Source: Lineus longissimus
Lineage: Eukaryota; Nemertea; Pilidiophora; Heteronemertea; Lineidae
Length of the DNA: 64,000 nucleotides
Direction: 5' to 3'
Assembly (NCBI RefSeq): GCF_910592395.1
Contig: NC_088322.1
Coordinates: 12,025,431 to 12,089,430 of the forward strand
This document shows, piece by piece, positions 1 through 12,910 of this stretch (positions are counted from its first letter, which is position 1; each line of letters begins with the position of its first letter). Under the pieces are notes generated by a model. The model made no database searches and was not told the origin of the DNA. It worked only from the letters and a program-made list of their open reading frames with translations. A program made the translations under genes and the position numbers.

Positions 1-88
1 CGTGCTGGTACATGTACCGCAATTGGATATTCGTATACAGTGTTGTCTTACCTATGTGGTGATCTCGGACGATGAGACTACGTAGTAG

Positions 89-1760
89 CAAGACACCGAT
101 CGATCAACTGAGCCTTCTGACGCAATTTTCAGAACAGATGACACTTTTTGAGCAAATTCGTTTGGCTCCTTTGTTTCTATAAGTCGCCGAATTGTTCCTG
201 CGATTCTTTGATCTATTGAATTATTGATTTACTCACTTTATTTCTAGCTACACTCCGCCGCGTCGTGAGAACTACATTTGTACATATTCAAAAGTATTGG
301 ACACTACTTGATCAGAAATAGGTACGCCATGCTTTCAATAATAGATGAACATATTTTCTAATTCATGCAAATAACTACTGTTATAGCATCCATATTGTCA
401 TTATGTCAACGGGGACGTTGGGAAACTTGCTTCATCTTGATGCAACGTTCATATGATGAGACTGCTCTTGCGTTTTGAACAGATTTAACAATCTTTTTGT
501 CTGTTTTTGACTTCATAAAACCTGGGTGTAGTGCGATTAGAGATGGAATTCACTCATAATAAATCGGAAGCTACAACGCAGCACATCGCCAAGAGCATAT
601 TCTATGACGTCGCGGTAGTTCTATCAGAAATTATCAACAAATATATATTGGGTGCCGTTGTCATATTCGGCATTATTGGCAATCTTCTGTCAGTTGTAGT
701 TTTCAGCCGAGTGTGGGGACACGACCGACGGACTACAACGTACCTCCTCCCACTAGCCGTAGCAGATTTAGGGGCGCTTCTCTACGGGTTATGGTCCTGG
801 GTCCGAACCGGAATAGATGGATTTCCGAATGGCCACTACTATCTTCAGGATCCGTTTTCGATTGCGGCTACGGCGGCCTGTAAGATGATCCGCTATTTTA
901 ACAAGACTCTGACCTGCGTATCTTCGTATATCATCGTGGGCTACACGTCCGAGCGATGCGTTGCTGTCTGGATACCGCTGCAAGTAAAAGTCCTAGTCAC
1001 CACAAAACGTCGATATGTCTTTCTGATGTTCAGTATAGTCTCAATGTCAGCTTTGAATATACCTGTCCTGGTCTACTACAATATCAAATCACGACCAGAA
1101 GTTGACGGCGGCCTTTGTTTCTTCCACGATCTAAGTCTCTCCTCTCTCGAGATGTTTTTTCTTGTTGAAGTCCTTGACGTCTTCTTGCCATATACTATAC
1201 CATGGCTGTTTATATTTGTAGGCAGTGTCCTGATTATTGTTCGTGTCTGGAAATCACGTGGTGCAATTTCGTATTCCGGTAAGAAGAGAGCCGAGCCACA
1301 AGGTTTGCTCAGCCTGCTTCTGGTTGCATTGTTGTACCTCGTGACGACCTCACCGTATACCTTCATCTGGGGGTTAACTAACGTCAGTGATTTTTTTGGC
1401 GCGAAATATTTCTTTTTGGTTTCTCCGAGAGACCACGACGCATTCTTCAATCTTGGCTTGGCTGCGACATCTGTTTCGTTTGTGAACCACAGTTTCAATT
1501 TTGTAATATACGCGTGTACATTAAAGATATTCAAAGTGGAGATGAGAAATGTGTTGAGTCATTTTCTACGACATGGTAAATGAAAAGAAATTGGGTGCCT
1601 GTGAACTGATTATTTGAACAAAACTGAAGACAAATAGTGAAAAACGTCTTTCTTATGTGGTCCAATTGAAATCTTTGAAATCCTGAAAGTAATGGTTCTT
1701 TTTCTGACACTTGTTCAAGCAAAGGCATTTTGTTTTTTTTACGACAAATGCCGTCACTTA
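89..1760. repeat. Left arm of an inverted segmental duplication
   Basis: This segment matches the reverse complement of 14245-15902. It covers about 450 bases upstream of receptor A1, the whole gene and about 175 bases downstream. The outer edge is near the shared agacaccg at 91-98, and the inner edge lies just after a shared acaaatgccgt block near 1750-1760. Flanking non-coding sequence is clearly homologous but has several indels, including a run of T at 1733-1740 that is absent from the other arm. The copy is therefore older than the 7.5 kb tandem array. Confidence 0.85.
543..1583 (+). CDS. Rhodopsin-class GPCR, single exon (receptor A1)
   Basis: A complete 346-residue seven-transmembrane receptor in one exon. 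I start it at the ATG at 543, which has a good Kozak context (gagATGG); the frame is open upstream only to a GTG at 531 and closes with TAA at 516-518. Landmarks are one N-terminal sequon (NKS, residues 6-8), GN at 46-47 in TM1, LAVAD with D75 in TM2, C113 before TM3, ERC at 137-139, C192 in extracellular loop 2, P216 and P220 in TM5, TTSP at 268-271 in TM6, and NFVIY at 319-323 followed by a basic helix 8. The usual TM4 Trp is absent. By family it should be a plasma-membrane receptor coupling to G proteins. The NFxIY end recalls FMRFamide, myosuppressin and sex-peptide receptors, so a peptide ligand is a reasonable guess but not shown. Its closest relative here is the inverted copy at 14410-15447, about 88% identical by eye. 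Confidence 0.93.
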   Translation: MEFTHNKSEATTQHIAKSIFYDVAVVLSEIINKYILGAVVIFGIIGNLLSVVVFSRVWGHDRRTTTYLLPLAVADLGALLYGLWSWVRTGIDGFPNGHYYLQDPFSIAATAACKMIRYFNKTLTCVSSYIIVGYTSERCVAVWIPLQVKVLVTTKRRYVFLMFSIVSMSALNIPVLVYYNIKSRPEVDGGLCFFHDLSLSSLEMFFLVEVLDVFLPYTIPWLFIFVGSVLIIVRVWKSRGAISYSGKKRAEPQGLLSLLLVALLYLVTTSPYTFIWGLTNVSDFFGAKYFFLVSPRDHDAFFNLGLAATSVSFVNHSFNFVIYACTLKIFKVEMRNVLSHFLRHGK

Positions 1761-3002
1761 AGATGCCAGTAATTACAATTCCTTCACACCCTATTTCATT
1801 GAATAGCCCACATTGATGAGGTAATTAGTCGAAATGATTCAATTACTTTCTTGTAATGCACTGTCGAGCTTCAATCAGCATGTTACGCACACGACGACAC
1901 TCCTTTGTATTTGTCAATGGCAACTCGGCTTGCACTTTTATGACGACAATTCCTATGTTGTAGCACTTGATACCGCATATGTACTGATGTCTGAAAGCGC
2001 TTCCGTTCCTCGACCTCATCCAGATGCCATAAACGATAGACCGCGCACACTGCTCTACATTTGGTCCATTTTAGGCCAGTTGAAAGTACCCATTTGCACT
2101 GGCCGAGTGTCGATCTTCCGATCACAAACTGGACACCCTACCGCGATGCCACCACTCCATCCAAAATTATATCATTTTTGCATTGTGGTTTATTTGGGTC
2201 CTACTGCAATTCTGGTCTACCCCAGTCTGAAAACAATAACTGACATAAACAGAGAAATTCGACTTCACAGCATCAACGAACCATAGTTTTCTTGCAGGGT
2301 AGGCCCCTAATCGAGTTTGTAGGGAACTCATTTATAAAACTAGGCGGTTGGAAAGCGCTCAGACATTCATTTGTACCATACGAGTTTCCTTACTAACAAG
2401 AGCAACATTTGCGGTACAAGACGTACCCTGCTCCTGTAAATAGATTTGTGCACCTAGGGTGGATTATTTGGAAAATGTATATACCTCCAACTTGATCTGA
2501 AGAGGCAGTGAGTTTTCTACTGATAATGTGCGAGTGAAAGTGTTCAAGAAGAAATTAAACCATTGTAAGACGAAACCCAGGTAGACGTAATGGGTGTACT
2601 ACAAATAACCAAAATATGAGTGGGAGAATGCAGTGAAATATTTCATCCTTTGTATACAAAGACTACATACTTCGTCAAAGGCATGCTGTACATTGCTGCA
2701 TGTGAAGTCTCGTCCAATACGTTGAATCGAATTTTGCTTATTTTTAGTAACATGTGGTGTACCTCAAACAATAAAAAGTATTTGTAAAAGGATTTGTCTT
2801 ACGAGGTGGTTGATTGCTGTACACACCGTGTAGTTGGCATTTTAGCTTTATGAACCAAGTACATGTTTGTATGCTTCATAAAGTAAGATGTAATGATTGC
2901 ATGGTTTTATTGTATTCTAGAATGGTTGAAGAACCGGGCGAAATTTATTTAAGGTGACAGAATTGATTATGGTGACTCGCGGTACGAACTATAGTTATGT
3001 AA
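1761..3002. other. Intergenic, no gene recognised
   Basis: AT-rich sequence with several open frames of 60-150 codons, none with recognisable domains. An AATAAA at 2770-2775 is the first such signal downstream of receptor A1, but at 1.2 kb from the stop codon it may not belong to it. Confidence 0.5.
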
Positions 3003-3070
3003 ACGCGGTGGTGTAGTGGCTCGGGTCTTATACTAGAGGTGAAGAGGTATTTGGTTCGATCACCACTTAC
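3003..3070 (+). repeat. tRNA-derived (SINE-like) sequence
   Basis: An A-box-like TGGTGTAGTGG at 3009-3019 is followed by a B-box-like GGTTCGATCAC at 3053-3063, at the spacing found in tRNA genes. GTGGTG near the 5' end can pair with CACCAC at the 3' end, but no full cloverleaf forms. It sits just upstream of a 166 bp MITE. This is probably the head of a tRNA-derived SINE or a tRNA relic, not a working tRNA. Confidence 0.45.
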
Positions 3071-3129
3071 AGACTGATGGCGTGAGACTCCAGGCAGGTC
3101 TCTCTGCTCACATGCCTAAATCCAGATCT

Positions 3130-3295
3130 GGTGTGACAGCGGATATAGTCCCCCTGGAGTCATAGTCCGGTAGCATTGTATTTGATCAATTAAGCAGCAT
3201 GATCTATTGTACCGCTAACCCTAACCAAAACATTTAGCAATGCGGGCTATTGTTACACGGACTATCAGCCCTAGGACTACAATCCCTTGCACACC
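3130..3295 (+). mobile_element. 166 bp MITE, family M1, copy 1
   Basis: Terminal inverted repeats are GGTGTGACAGCGGATATAGT at the left against GGTGTGCAAGGGATTGTAGT read from the right; the similarity extends a few bases outward (ATCT/ATCC). A nearly identical copy lies in the opposite orientation at 8584-8749. There is no coding capacity. Being short, non-coding, TIR-bounded and repeated is what defines a MITE; the parent transposon is not visible here. Confidence 0.8.
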
Positions 3296-4906
3296 GGATA
3301 GAGATCGCAACTGTGCAACTGTCCGCAACAAGTACAATGGTTTATGACAGATTCATTTCTGTAATAGACGTTGGTTGAGACCAGGAACCATTGTCAATAT
3401 AGTGTGTGAACGCTACTTTGCCGCTTTTGGTGCGACTGTTTCACTGGGCCTATTGCATGTAATAATAGTCCTTTTGTACAGATGCCCTTCAACCGCCTAA
3501 AATCTTCGACAGAGTGTACCGTCGATCACTATACATTATTATACCAATACACTCGCATGTACATGTTCGTCGTATAACTGCCGTACTTGGTAAGTAATGA
3601 CTGAGGGAGCATCACGAAGCACACTTAAACGGCAGTGGTTTTAAGATGTATCAGTAAAGACCCCTTCCGCAGACAACAGCGGGTGTTTCCAATCCGATTG
3701 TTGCCGTCAATTTCAACGACCTTTGCTTTTAAATATGAACATCCGACAGCTATTGAGAATGTTGGTGTCGACCTTCTGTCACCAAATTCGTATATCAGGC
3801 AACAACATCAATATCCCTCTATGGGCAAACCGTTCTTTGACTTGAAAATTGTTCGATATAAAGGATTTTGTCAATATCGCTAACTGTACAAACCGTGCTA
3901 TACAGTCATGGCACACATCAGTAGGATGATACATCGATAAACATTTTACACCAAAATACGCTCTGTCATTAGCGGATGATTCTGTAGGTATTGATGAGAG
4001 TATTGAACATTCAGTAGCTTGATGCACCTGCAATTAGTCATCCAAGGTCCGGTGCGGGACCATTTGTGTGGTTGTCAACGCACCAATCTATAACTTGTGA
4101 CATTGGTGAGGCATTGGAGTTATCTGTAGCAGGGTTGATAACAGTATACTTCTTTCCTCAGCGGATGTTTGTCACAGGCATTCCAAGGCGATCTCCTTCC
4201 TTGAAATCAAACTGCCCAAGTTGCAGCCATGACAAATGCATAATGCAACGGAATTGGAGTGTCAGAACTTGTTTTATATATCATCCCGGATTCAAACTCA
4301 TTTTGGGTATAGATATCTGACTGCAAATAGCATGTGGGAATTAACCAACACAATTTAACATCTTTGCATAGCAGACATATGCTTTATAGACACGTACTTC
4401 ATAACATGGTGGCTCCGAAAATATATATGTTAAAACAAGTTGTTCCATTATTGTTGTTGTACATTGTACATAAACGACTGTCAGCGCATCGTTTATACAC
4501 TGTATAATTATGGATGACGACCGTTTGAGTTTTTATAAAGATTTTTTCTCGCGAATTACGACCGTTCCCTAGTGGATAGCTAACGGGACTGAACATATCC
4601 ATTTTCGATGGTATAATGGCTGGCTGGTTCTTCATCATAGCTTCATAGATATGGTGAGGCTTATATATCAAGCGACAGTACATAAATACAAGTAGTACAT
4701 AAATGAATGAAATATGAGTACATGTATTGGCGAATATGGCTGTTGCGTGTGTTTCCACAGCCTTGGAATATTTATCACCAGAACCCTGTTGAATCTGTCA
4801 ACATCATCTAGGTGTCTTTTTGTTGGTAGACACCTAAATTGAAAATACGGTACAAATGGACTTCGTTATGATGACTAGATACTATTTGCCTGACGGAGAC
4901 AGACAT
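3296..4906. other. Intergenic, no gene recognised
   Basis: Only short open frames without domains. I see no repeat shared with the rest of the window. Confidence 0.45.
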
Positions 4907-5026
4907 TGGGTGATATGAATAAAGACTAGCAATTGCTTTTACTGAAAACCCCATGTACATTTACACTAGGCCTTTCTGTACAAAACTGAAGTAAAATCAT
5001 TTACTAGTCTTTATTCATATCACCCA
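4907..5026. repeat. Foldback element, family M2, copy 1
   Basis: A perfect 23-base inverted repeat: the left arm at 4907-4929 begins TGGGTGATATG, and the right arm at 5004-5026 is its complement, with a 74-base spacer. A diverged homologue lies at 9316-9510 and matches this arm, its spacer and the sequence before it (ctatttgcc...). This looks like a short non-autonomous TIR element. Confidence 0.7.
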
Positions 5027-8000
5027 TTGTATTAGACTACAACACCGACTCTTTCACTCCAAATGACTGTATCATAACATTCGATCATATGCGGTTGTCT
5101 GAGCCAGTAGTCCAATCAAAAGCGTTCTTTTCTATTTTGTGTCGCCCCGGAATTCTTTGCAAAATATAAAAACAGAGAAACCTTCGTTCAACAGATCTTA
5201 CTGTCAACGTGATAGCTTTAAGACATTAATGGATATATTTCTCTTCTTTTATACTACCAGTCAAGATGCCAACATTCTTTCCCGGGATATCATGCCAGAT
5301 ATAAGATATGTCAGTCTATAGGCGTCCGCAAAGGGTCGAATTCTTTTTATATTATTTAAATGAAATTTACCCGTCATTTGGATTAGTACATTTTTCAGTC
5401 TTAATAAATGACGACGGTGCATCATGAATATTGCACAATGATCGCTTTGCGTATTCACAATAAAATTATTTTATATCCCCGACGGACAATCCAATAACAA
5501 AAGTTACTCTATTATTAATTACCTCCCTCGGCAAGTAATGAGAGATTTTGAATCATGAAATAGTTTAACGGTCTAGTTTTTCAAGTCTGGTTTCCAGCTG
5601 CGACTTCGAACTCTGGTTGGAGCGTTCTGAAGTTCTGTTTTGTTGCCATTTTGTTTGCCAGACAGCTCAATTTTTGTTCATCCGGGTCCAGATTCGCGAG
5701 ACATGAGACATGAATGATACAGTTTGCTTATGACCCCCACCCCCCTCCCAACACACCCACACACACATCATATCCGTCCCATCATTGCCTTTGCTTCTCC
5801 GTCAAAAAACGTGAGCGCATCTGCAATGCTGCAAAACAATATATATTTGTCAAGTTCTTTTTGTTCCAACCTTTGACCTTTAGAACAGTGAATTTTTTCA
5901 ATATCACATTTTTCACTTGAATTGCATAGAGTTAATATTTTTACAGTTACTTAGGCCGTGTTCAAGCACTAACAATAGCAAACCTGGTTAAGCCAATAAA
6001 GCACGCGCAGAAATAAGAGAAAGGCAATAAAATCTATCAGGTCATATGCAACCTTTGAAGACTATGAACTTTGACCTTTAATATAGAAGATTCTTGTGTG
6101 TTTGTTAATGTTAGGTTTCTATGGTGATCACATAGTTGATTTTAACCAACATTCGAAAACTGAAACGAAATTTCATCAGGGCTTGATCGAGGAACCAAGT
6201 TGGTCTGAGAGCCGATCTGCATTTCTTTAAATGCAAGGCTAAGCGCTTGATTACTTGTTCATTATATAGAGCCTTAATTTTTTTTCTTGTGATATTATCG
6301 GCTGATGGATTGCCCTCTGAAGATGGTCCATGACTTTGATAAATAGATAATTGTCTCTTCTGGCCCATTGGCTTAGTGTGTATCACCAATGATGAAAAGT
6401 AATTGATACCAATTATAGATAGTTATTGAGCTATGTTAGTCTGTAATTAAAATTACTTCTCGGTACACAAAAAGATCAGCGGAGACGATGAATCTACTGG
6501 TGCTTCCAAAAGGGCTGAAGAAAAGTATTTGCGGGATAAAAGCTTTAGGAAGCTTTTGTAATGTTTTCTTATTAGAACTAATACTGGGCTAAGCTCCTGT
6601 TTCACACTCGGAAGTATAACACAATTAACATCAGATAATAAACGAGCTAAAACTGGTGGAACATGATAATAAAAACAAGCATCTTTGTTGAACGAGAACC
6701 TACAGGAGCAATATCGTTGCCACCCACGCCGAAACAGAATCCAAGCTAAATATTTTTCAAACTTGATGCGTTCCTTGTGCACAGATGCAAAAAAAACCAC
6801 AAATTTCTGATGAATAGAAAGATAGGTTGTTCACCTTATCGAGCATTGTATGTTTATTGATGAGAGGCGTAAGTTATTGGGTGCAATTTACTTTAACACA
6901 ACCCATTAGAGCATGCAGTTTCACGTATAAATGTTCGATATATTAAAATGCTCATGAGATATTCAAGTTTTATCATGATGCTTTAGGGGGTTAAGTGGCT
7001 TACTATATGTTTATCTTTTTAGCGCTAGCTATGCCTTCAACTCCTATATTGCTAAATAATAACTGATATGAGGTTTTTTTAAAACAAACGTCTTAAACTT
7101 TCCAAAAATTGTCAATACTGAGCATTTATGCAAACATGTATCTAGCAAGTATCTTCTACCTTAACATTTGTATGTTCAATCAAAAGAGAAAGTCTCATGC
7201 GGAAGTGATAATTTGCATGAAGGACAGAGATCTTTGCTATATCGGGATCCTAAAATAGGTGTCGACTCAAAAAAATGTAAGATGCTACAGACAGGCAAAT
7301 TGTGATTGCCATCATCAAAGCATGATTTGTAGTACATGTTCGCTGTATTCGCTGTATTCGCTGAGGATATTCGTTCTAAACATTGCTAAGTGTGATGCAT
7401 GTTTCTGACCAATATGTGGCATATCACACATCGTCCATTGCCGCTTGGCAAATTGCCCACCCAGTGATGTTGATATGAATCCCATCTAAACATTGAAAAG
7501 GTAGCCGATCCGTTGACAGCTTTATAATCAACGCCTCACCCAGCACCATTCAACGCCGATATTTATATAAATGGCGCGTCTGATGGGAGATGCCAGTCTC
7601 TACTCTTAAATAGCTGTGATATAAAGACACGTCAAATAATATCAATGGTTATATTCCCGGTTGGAGGACATTCAGTGAAATGCATTCGTTCATGTGAATA
7701 GAGGGGCCACATCAAACATATCGGAAGGCAAGGGATGTAATTACTAATAAACATATACCTCGAAGCGATTCGTCTGAAGTGTGTTTATTTGTTTTGTCGT
7801 TGTCTGACCTCCTCAGAAAATCGGATGATATCTGCTTTTTCAAATCATTCGTATGGTAAAATTGTATGGTCGTCCGGAGCAGCAAGGCTGAAGTTTTCCA
7901 TCTTCACTTTCTCATGCAAACAACAGTCGCATCAAAAACAACAACAAAATGAATAACAGAGCTCTGCAAAAACGATAACATTCTGGTAGTTCATGTTATG

Positions 8001-8583
8001 TTATGCCTAAAGCACTATCAATATTATTGACAAGAGCTTGTTTTTGAGGCAGCACATTATTCGTAGTGTCGACCTAAAGCTTGGTACAGGATAACTTTCC
8101 AACATGTAACTTGATGTTGAGAATTCAATGTCCCTCGCTATACTGATATCATGATCATGCTATTGCAATACTTTCCCCAAAATAATGGCCTTGAACCAAC
8201 GGAATATCGATGTGTGGAAACATATTTATGTAAGTGACCTATGTATGCTTTTAGAACATTTAGAAAATATGGTTATCCATCAAGTAATTGCCTCGTCTGC
8301 TGAATAATATATTTGTTTATCTCAGTGATGCGACAGCAGAGGAATCTGCATCACTGGTAGATGAGGAGAAACCTCCCATGTAGCGGCCATGCTTGAATGT
8401 AACGAATTGGGCTTAGATGATATCCGGTCTGTCTATCTAATTGTGTGGAAGGGTACACTTATATTCCTCGTTACGGATTTATACTCCGATATCGACAACG
8501 ATATGAAGTCCAAATTTACTCCCTAACCCCAGTCAATCTTGAAGCATTTTTTATGGTTTTTATCTAGCATCTGTCACAGACCA
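5027..8583. other. Intergenic, no gene recognised
   Basis: AT-rich, with only shadow-like open frames. Minor features are a C/CA-rich tract at 5738-5768 and three copies of a TTCGCTGTA-type 9-mer near 7340-7363. Confidence 0.45.
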
Positions 8584-8749
8584 GGTGTGCAAGGGATAGC
8601 AGTCCTAGGGCTGATAGTCCGTGTAACAATAGCCCGCATTGCTAAATGTTTTGGTTAGGGTTAGCGGTATAATAGATCATGCTGCTTAATTGATCAAATA
8701 CAATGCTACCGGACTATGACTCCAGGGGGACTATATCCGCTGTCACACC
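8584..8749 (-). mobile_element. 166 bp MITE, family M1, copy 2
   Basis: Reverse-orientation copy of 3130-3295, of the same length and differing at only a few positions by eye. Both copies lie in the spacer between the inverted receptor copies A1 and A2. The high identity implies fairly recent movement. Confidence 0.8.
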
Positions 8750-9315
8750 GGGCCTGGATCAAAACGTTTTACAAGGACTGTCTCTATTGTAGGCAATATA
8801 AATGGGAACGCTTTGTTCATTAGCGCTGTGACCAAAGCAGCACTAAAACTGGTATTCCAACCCACGACTGTGGATTGTGAGCCGGTTACATTAAGCAGTA
8901 CACTGCAGTAGTCCATGTCACTGCAGCTACCAACCGTGATATCTAATCAATTTGTCTCATGACTTCTTATTATTCGTTTTGCCAATAGCAGCATTGTCCC
9001 TGAGGTAAAGTGTATACATTGTGTCATTACAGAGTTAACATGCAATGCCGTATTTCTTAGTTCTAGCAAAGGCCATGCCGTCTGCGCTCTCAGATATAGA
9101 GCTTCTGAAAATCATTAAAGGCTGTAAAGGTTATTCCTGATCAGCCATTCCCAATATGCAGCCCGCATGATGAATAACTCGTTGAGGTTTTGCATTTTAA
9201 CGAGAAACGTCTACGGGGTGCATATTTGTGTTGTCTTAAAAACCTCGAAAAGATCTTTTCAAAAGTTCAAGTAGACTTTATACTTCAGAGTGTGATTAGG
9301 AGAGTTGCCGGTGTT
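8750..9315. other. Intergenic, no gene recognised
   Basis: Nothing recognised on either strand. Confidence 0.4.
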
Positions 9316-9510
9316 GCTACGGGATAACTATTTGCCCTTCGTGTAGAAGAGTACAAGACGCAGTGAGTGATATTAATGAAGAGTAGCAAAGGCTCTTATT
9401 GAATACTTTATGTTCATTTACACCAGGGATTTTCCTTACAAAACAGAAAAGCCGTGTTTATTCGTCGTTATCTATATCACAAGCAATCATTGTTGCATAC
9501 GAAGTATCTA
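9316..9510. repeat. Diverged copy of foldback family M2
   Basis: Aligns by eye with about 4870-5040: shared blocks are ctatttgcc, gtgatat.aat.aag, catttacac, and cttacaaaac/ctgtacaaaac. The inverted arms are now imperfect (gtgatattaatgaaga against the complement of tcgttatctatatcac). Confidence 0.5.
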
Positions 9511-12271
9511 ACTGTTGTCAGACTTAAGTTACTAAAACCCTGGCATTTCTTTTACTTATTTTCCAGTATACCCTCGGTTCAACTCTAACTCAACTCGACA
9601 TCACATATTTCTTTTCGAAAATGTATTGATTCACAATTTGCTTCTGACGAATGATAAAAAATGCTGCGTTATCTGAACCTGATTGTATTTGGAGTGGCAT
9701 GCCCTCGACTTTTCCGGTTAATCAAGTGAGGGCCCGAGGACACGATCCCTAAATTTAAGACGGGGAATCTCTCTCTAACGAGTGCTGCAGTTCATCATGT
9801 TATGGATGCGGAGAGGCTGCGTCTGAAAGAAAGTGGTCGGTTTGATTGTGAATTCTGTAAGTGCGGCAACTCGGGTTATTTATCAAATTGCACTGCGTGT
9901 ATCTTGACAAATCTACAAAAGGGATTTGTGTACACGTAATGGCGAATTTCGAAAGAGTGAATGAACTCAATTCTCACTTCAGTTGAAGTGGTCTAGCCCA
10001 CAGCTGCAACGACTGAAGCAATTTAGTAATGAAAAAAATCAGCATCAAAATACCTGCCACATCATAGAGAACCATTAGTTACTTTCGATGTGCATTCATT
10101 GCACAAAGCATCTTGTCATTACAAAAAAGCTGCCTAAGAAACGACTGATGTGCATCGTCCATTGTACTTTACAGCATTCTCATGTTGAAAAACGGTGCTA
10201 AAATGATAAACAGTGCTCCTCAAGCGGGCTATAAAGCAGTCAAAGCCAGAATAAACGAGCGCGCCAGATGTGTCAACGTGTTTTGTTCTCATGTGTCTCA
10301 TTCGAAATATCGGCGGAAAGTAACGCTTTTCGACTCGTAAACGATCGCATGTCGCTATCCCAATACTGAAGTATGCTCACTCCGTCAGTTTGAATGATAG
10401 CTTGAAACTGGATACTAACCATTGCAAATTCTCAACGACTTCTTTTCTATCACCGAATGAAATAAAAGATTTTTACTTTCGTTTTATTCGAGTTTCAAAT
10501 GACGTATTTGTCGTAATATGACTCCAAAGTGATCGAAGTGCAATAAGGTTGCTTTTTATTAGAATGTTATCTGGTTATTGGGAGGTTATCTGGTCTCCTT
10601 TTACATTGGCATTTCGATTTGAAGGTGGGGTTGTTCTGGTGCACCAGTCATGCAACTCCCGTCCCGTTGAAGTGGAGAACTCAATCTTGGTCATCGAATT
10701 TGTTGAAATTGACATGCTTCATTCTGATTACAATCCATAGGAAATTACCAAATCTGCTGTCTTGCCATGGTTTCAATGTTTTGAGGTCGCCCTGGTGCAT
10801 GCTTGCCAATCAAGTGCCGTGCAATTTGGAATTTGAGTGCGTCTAAAATTCTATCTGTTTTGGTGAGCATTTTAAAAAAATAAGTTAATAGTTTCTGGCA
10901 GAAGTAGCAATTTAAGGCAAGATGTGGTAGACATACAATTATAGTGCTATGATTGCTTCCTGTTAAAGTTGGAGTTGGAGTTAAATGTGTCTCTATTCGT
11001 CACTTAAGTTGTGAATTGAACCTGATGGATTTACTCAGTCTGACACTCCCCTTCCCCTGAAAATCCAATCATGAATATCCCCTTTTTGGAGACTCCATTT
11101 ATAGATAGTCAAGAAAATATTACCCACTGCTTACTATATTATGCACCCTCATTAATGATACAGTTTGTTAATGAGTTGTTAAGAATTCGGTAGTTTGTTG
11201 AGGGCGAGATAGAATGTATTCAATACAAACTCAAGATGGAGTGTTAGATGTAGTGCTCACGCTGTAGTCCAGTGTGTTTGGTTGACCTGATGTTTTATTG
11301 GAAATTCTATCGGAGCTTTCATAGCTATGAGTGCATTTCTACGGTCATCTCTGTGCCAGACGTCTCCTACTTGTGGTCGGTCAGATAACAGGAACCGTGT
11401 ATGGAAGACGCCAGTACAGATGTTAAAACTCTTATTCCCGGAGAGTCTTTTCTGTCATTGCATTTAGATTTTCAATATGAGAGATCATTTTTATGAGCTT
11501 CCTCGAGGTGGTAGTTGACGATGAATCGTGATCAGACTTCTATCACTTCCAGCTAGCAGAATGTTACATCTGCCTCTCGTCGGTAGTGTTTTTGATGGGA
11601 TGTGACATGGTTGGGGGATATTGCGTGATTTCATATCAAACATACTAAAAAGTACTATATTATGATACCCGCGTGCGGACAGCTTCTTTTGGGATAATAC
11701 TATGACACCATGTACGCACTCAACAATGCTCAAGAGGATAACGCAATTACGTTGCTAAGAGTTCCCAGTCTGTTGAGTAATGGATTCTTACAACCCAGTG
11801 TTATGTGTATAGCTAGACGCTCACCTGTTATGCTATTCAATTTTGTTCACTTCCTCTTCTTCGTAAGAGATTCAATAGTTGAAAAGTTTAAAGTTCGGGA
11901 CGGATTTAAAACACGTTTTCTTTACAGATATCTAAACGATATTACCCGAACGTGCATTACAGGGCTTTTCCATCAATCTCTAGGTTAGTTTCTTACTTTT
12001 ATGGATGTTGGCTTATTTAAGGAAAGCTGCCATGAGCTACTATCTTCTCAGCAGTTCTGACTAAGTAGTGCAATACTGATGCACTGCATTCCTGCCAAAT
12101 CAGTCGGTCACCATCGTTGATAATGTTGGTGATCCACCCATTAACTAATGCTAGGTTCATGGAGTAATTAGTTTCAACGATATACTCATGGTAGCTATCT
12201 GACAATGTATTCTAAAAGGCCTTAGTCACAGTATATCATTGTTTCTAATACAAAATACATTACGCCTCGTT
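9511..12271. other. Intergenic, no gene recognised
   Basis: No supportable coding region. Open frames up to about 90 codons lack domains. Confidence 0.4.
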
Positions 12272-12462
12272 TTGATCGGAGCGGTCTTGGTATCGTAACC
12301 AATGACCGCCTGGGTAGGTATAAAATGCGTGACGTCATCTTCACAAGCAACAATATGGCGGAGTTCCGGACACCAGGCTGGATCATTCTTTAACGAAAAC
12401 GGAACATATATACCTTTCAAATCGTATTTAATTTGTTTAATTTTGAAACCTTTTAGAATAGA
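12272..12462. repeat. Degenerate flank related to the palindrome arms
   Basis: A block at 12273-12305 (gagcggtcttgg...accaatgaccg) is a diverged match, in the same orientation, to the right arm of the perfect inverted repeat that follows. This suggests a nested or partly duplicated foldback element. Confidence 0.4.
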
Positions 12463-12629
12463 AATTAATACCTCGCTGTCGGTCATTGGTTGTATAATCA
12501 AGACCGCTCGGGTAGACCTCAAATTACGTCCAAAACCCTCGGCGAAGCGCCTCGGGTTTTGGACTGCATTTTCGGTCTACCCGAGCGGTCTTGATTATAC
12601 AACCAATGACCGACAGCGAGGTATTAATT
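12463..12629. repeat. 56 bp perfect inverted repeat (foldback element)
   Basis: The arm at 12463-12518 is the exact reverse complement of 12574-12629; the outer ends read AATTAATACCTCGC. The 55-base spacer holds a second inverted repeat (GTCCAAAACCC ... GGGTTTTGGAC), giving a nested hairpin. The perfect arms imply a recent insertion or correction between arms. There is no coding capacity. Confidence 0.85.
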
Positions 12630-12910
12630 CCTTAAACCAATTTTTACTTTATCCATTATGAGGACTATATATCATGTAGAAGGTGAAAACGATGCTTCTG
12701 ATATCCAAGCATCATTCGGCATAAGCTATGCGAAGTAACGATTTCCTACCAATTACAGAAATATATTGTCTCTTATGGAAATAACTTGACCGAACACATG
12801 CAGTTACCATAACATGATTTTGTCTGGCCCATATCAGTGATGACAGTGAATAAGAAATTACCAAGAAAATTTGTTTTAATCTAAAAATTCCACATGTTTC
12901 TACATGTTAT

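Noticed and set aside
531-542. Four-residue N-terminal extension of receptor A1
   Set aside because: It depends on a GTG start; animal nuclear genes use ATG, which follows at 543 in a good context. The same applies to the TTG extension of A2.
3230-3240. ctaaccctaacc as a telomere remnant
   Set aside because: Only two copies, inside a MITE and repeated in its other copy; it is part of that element.
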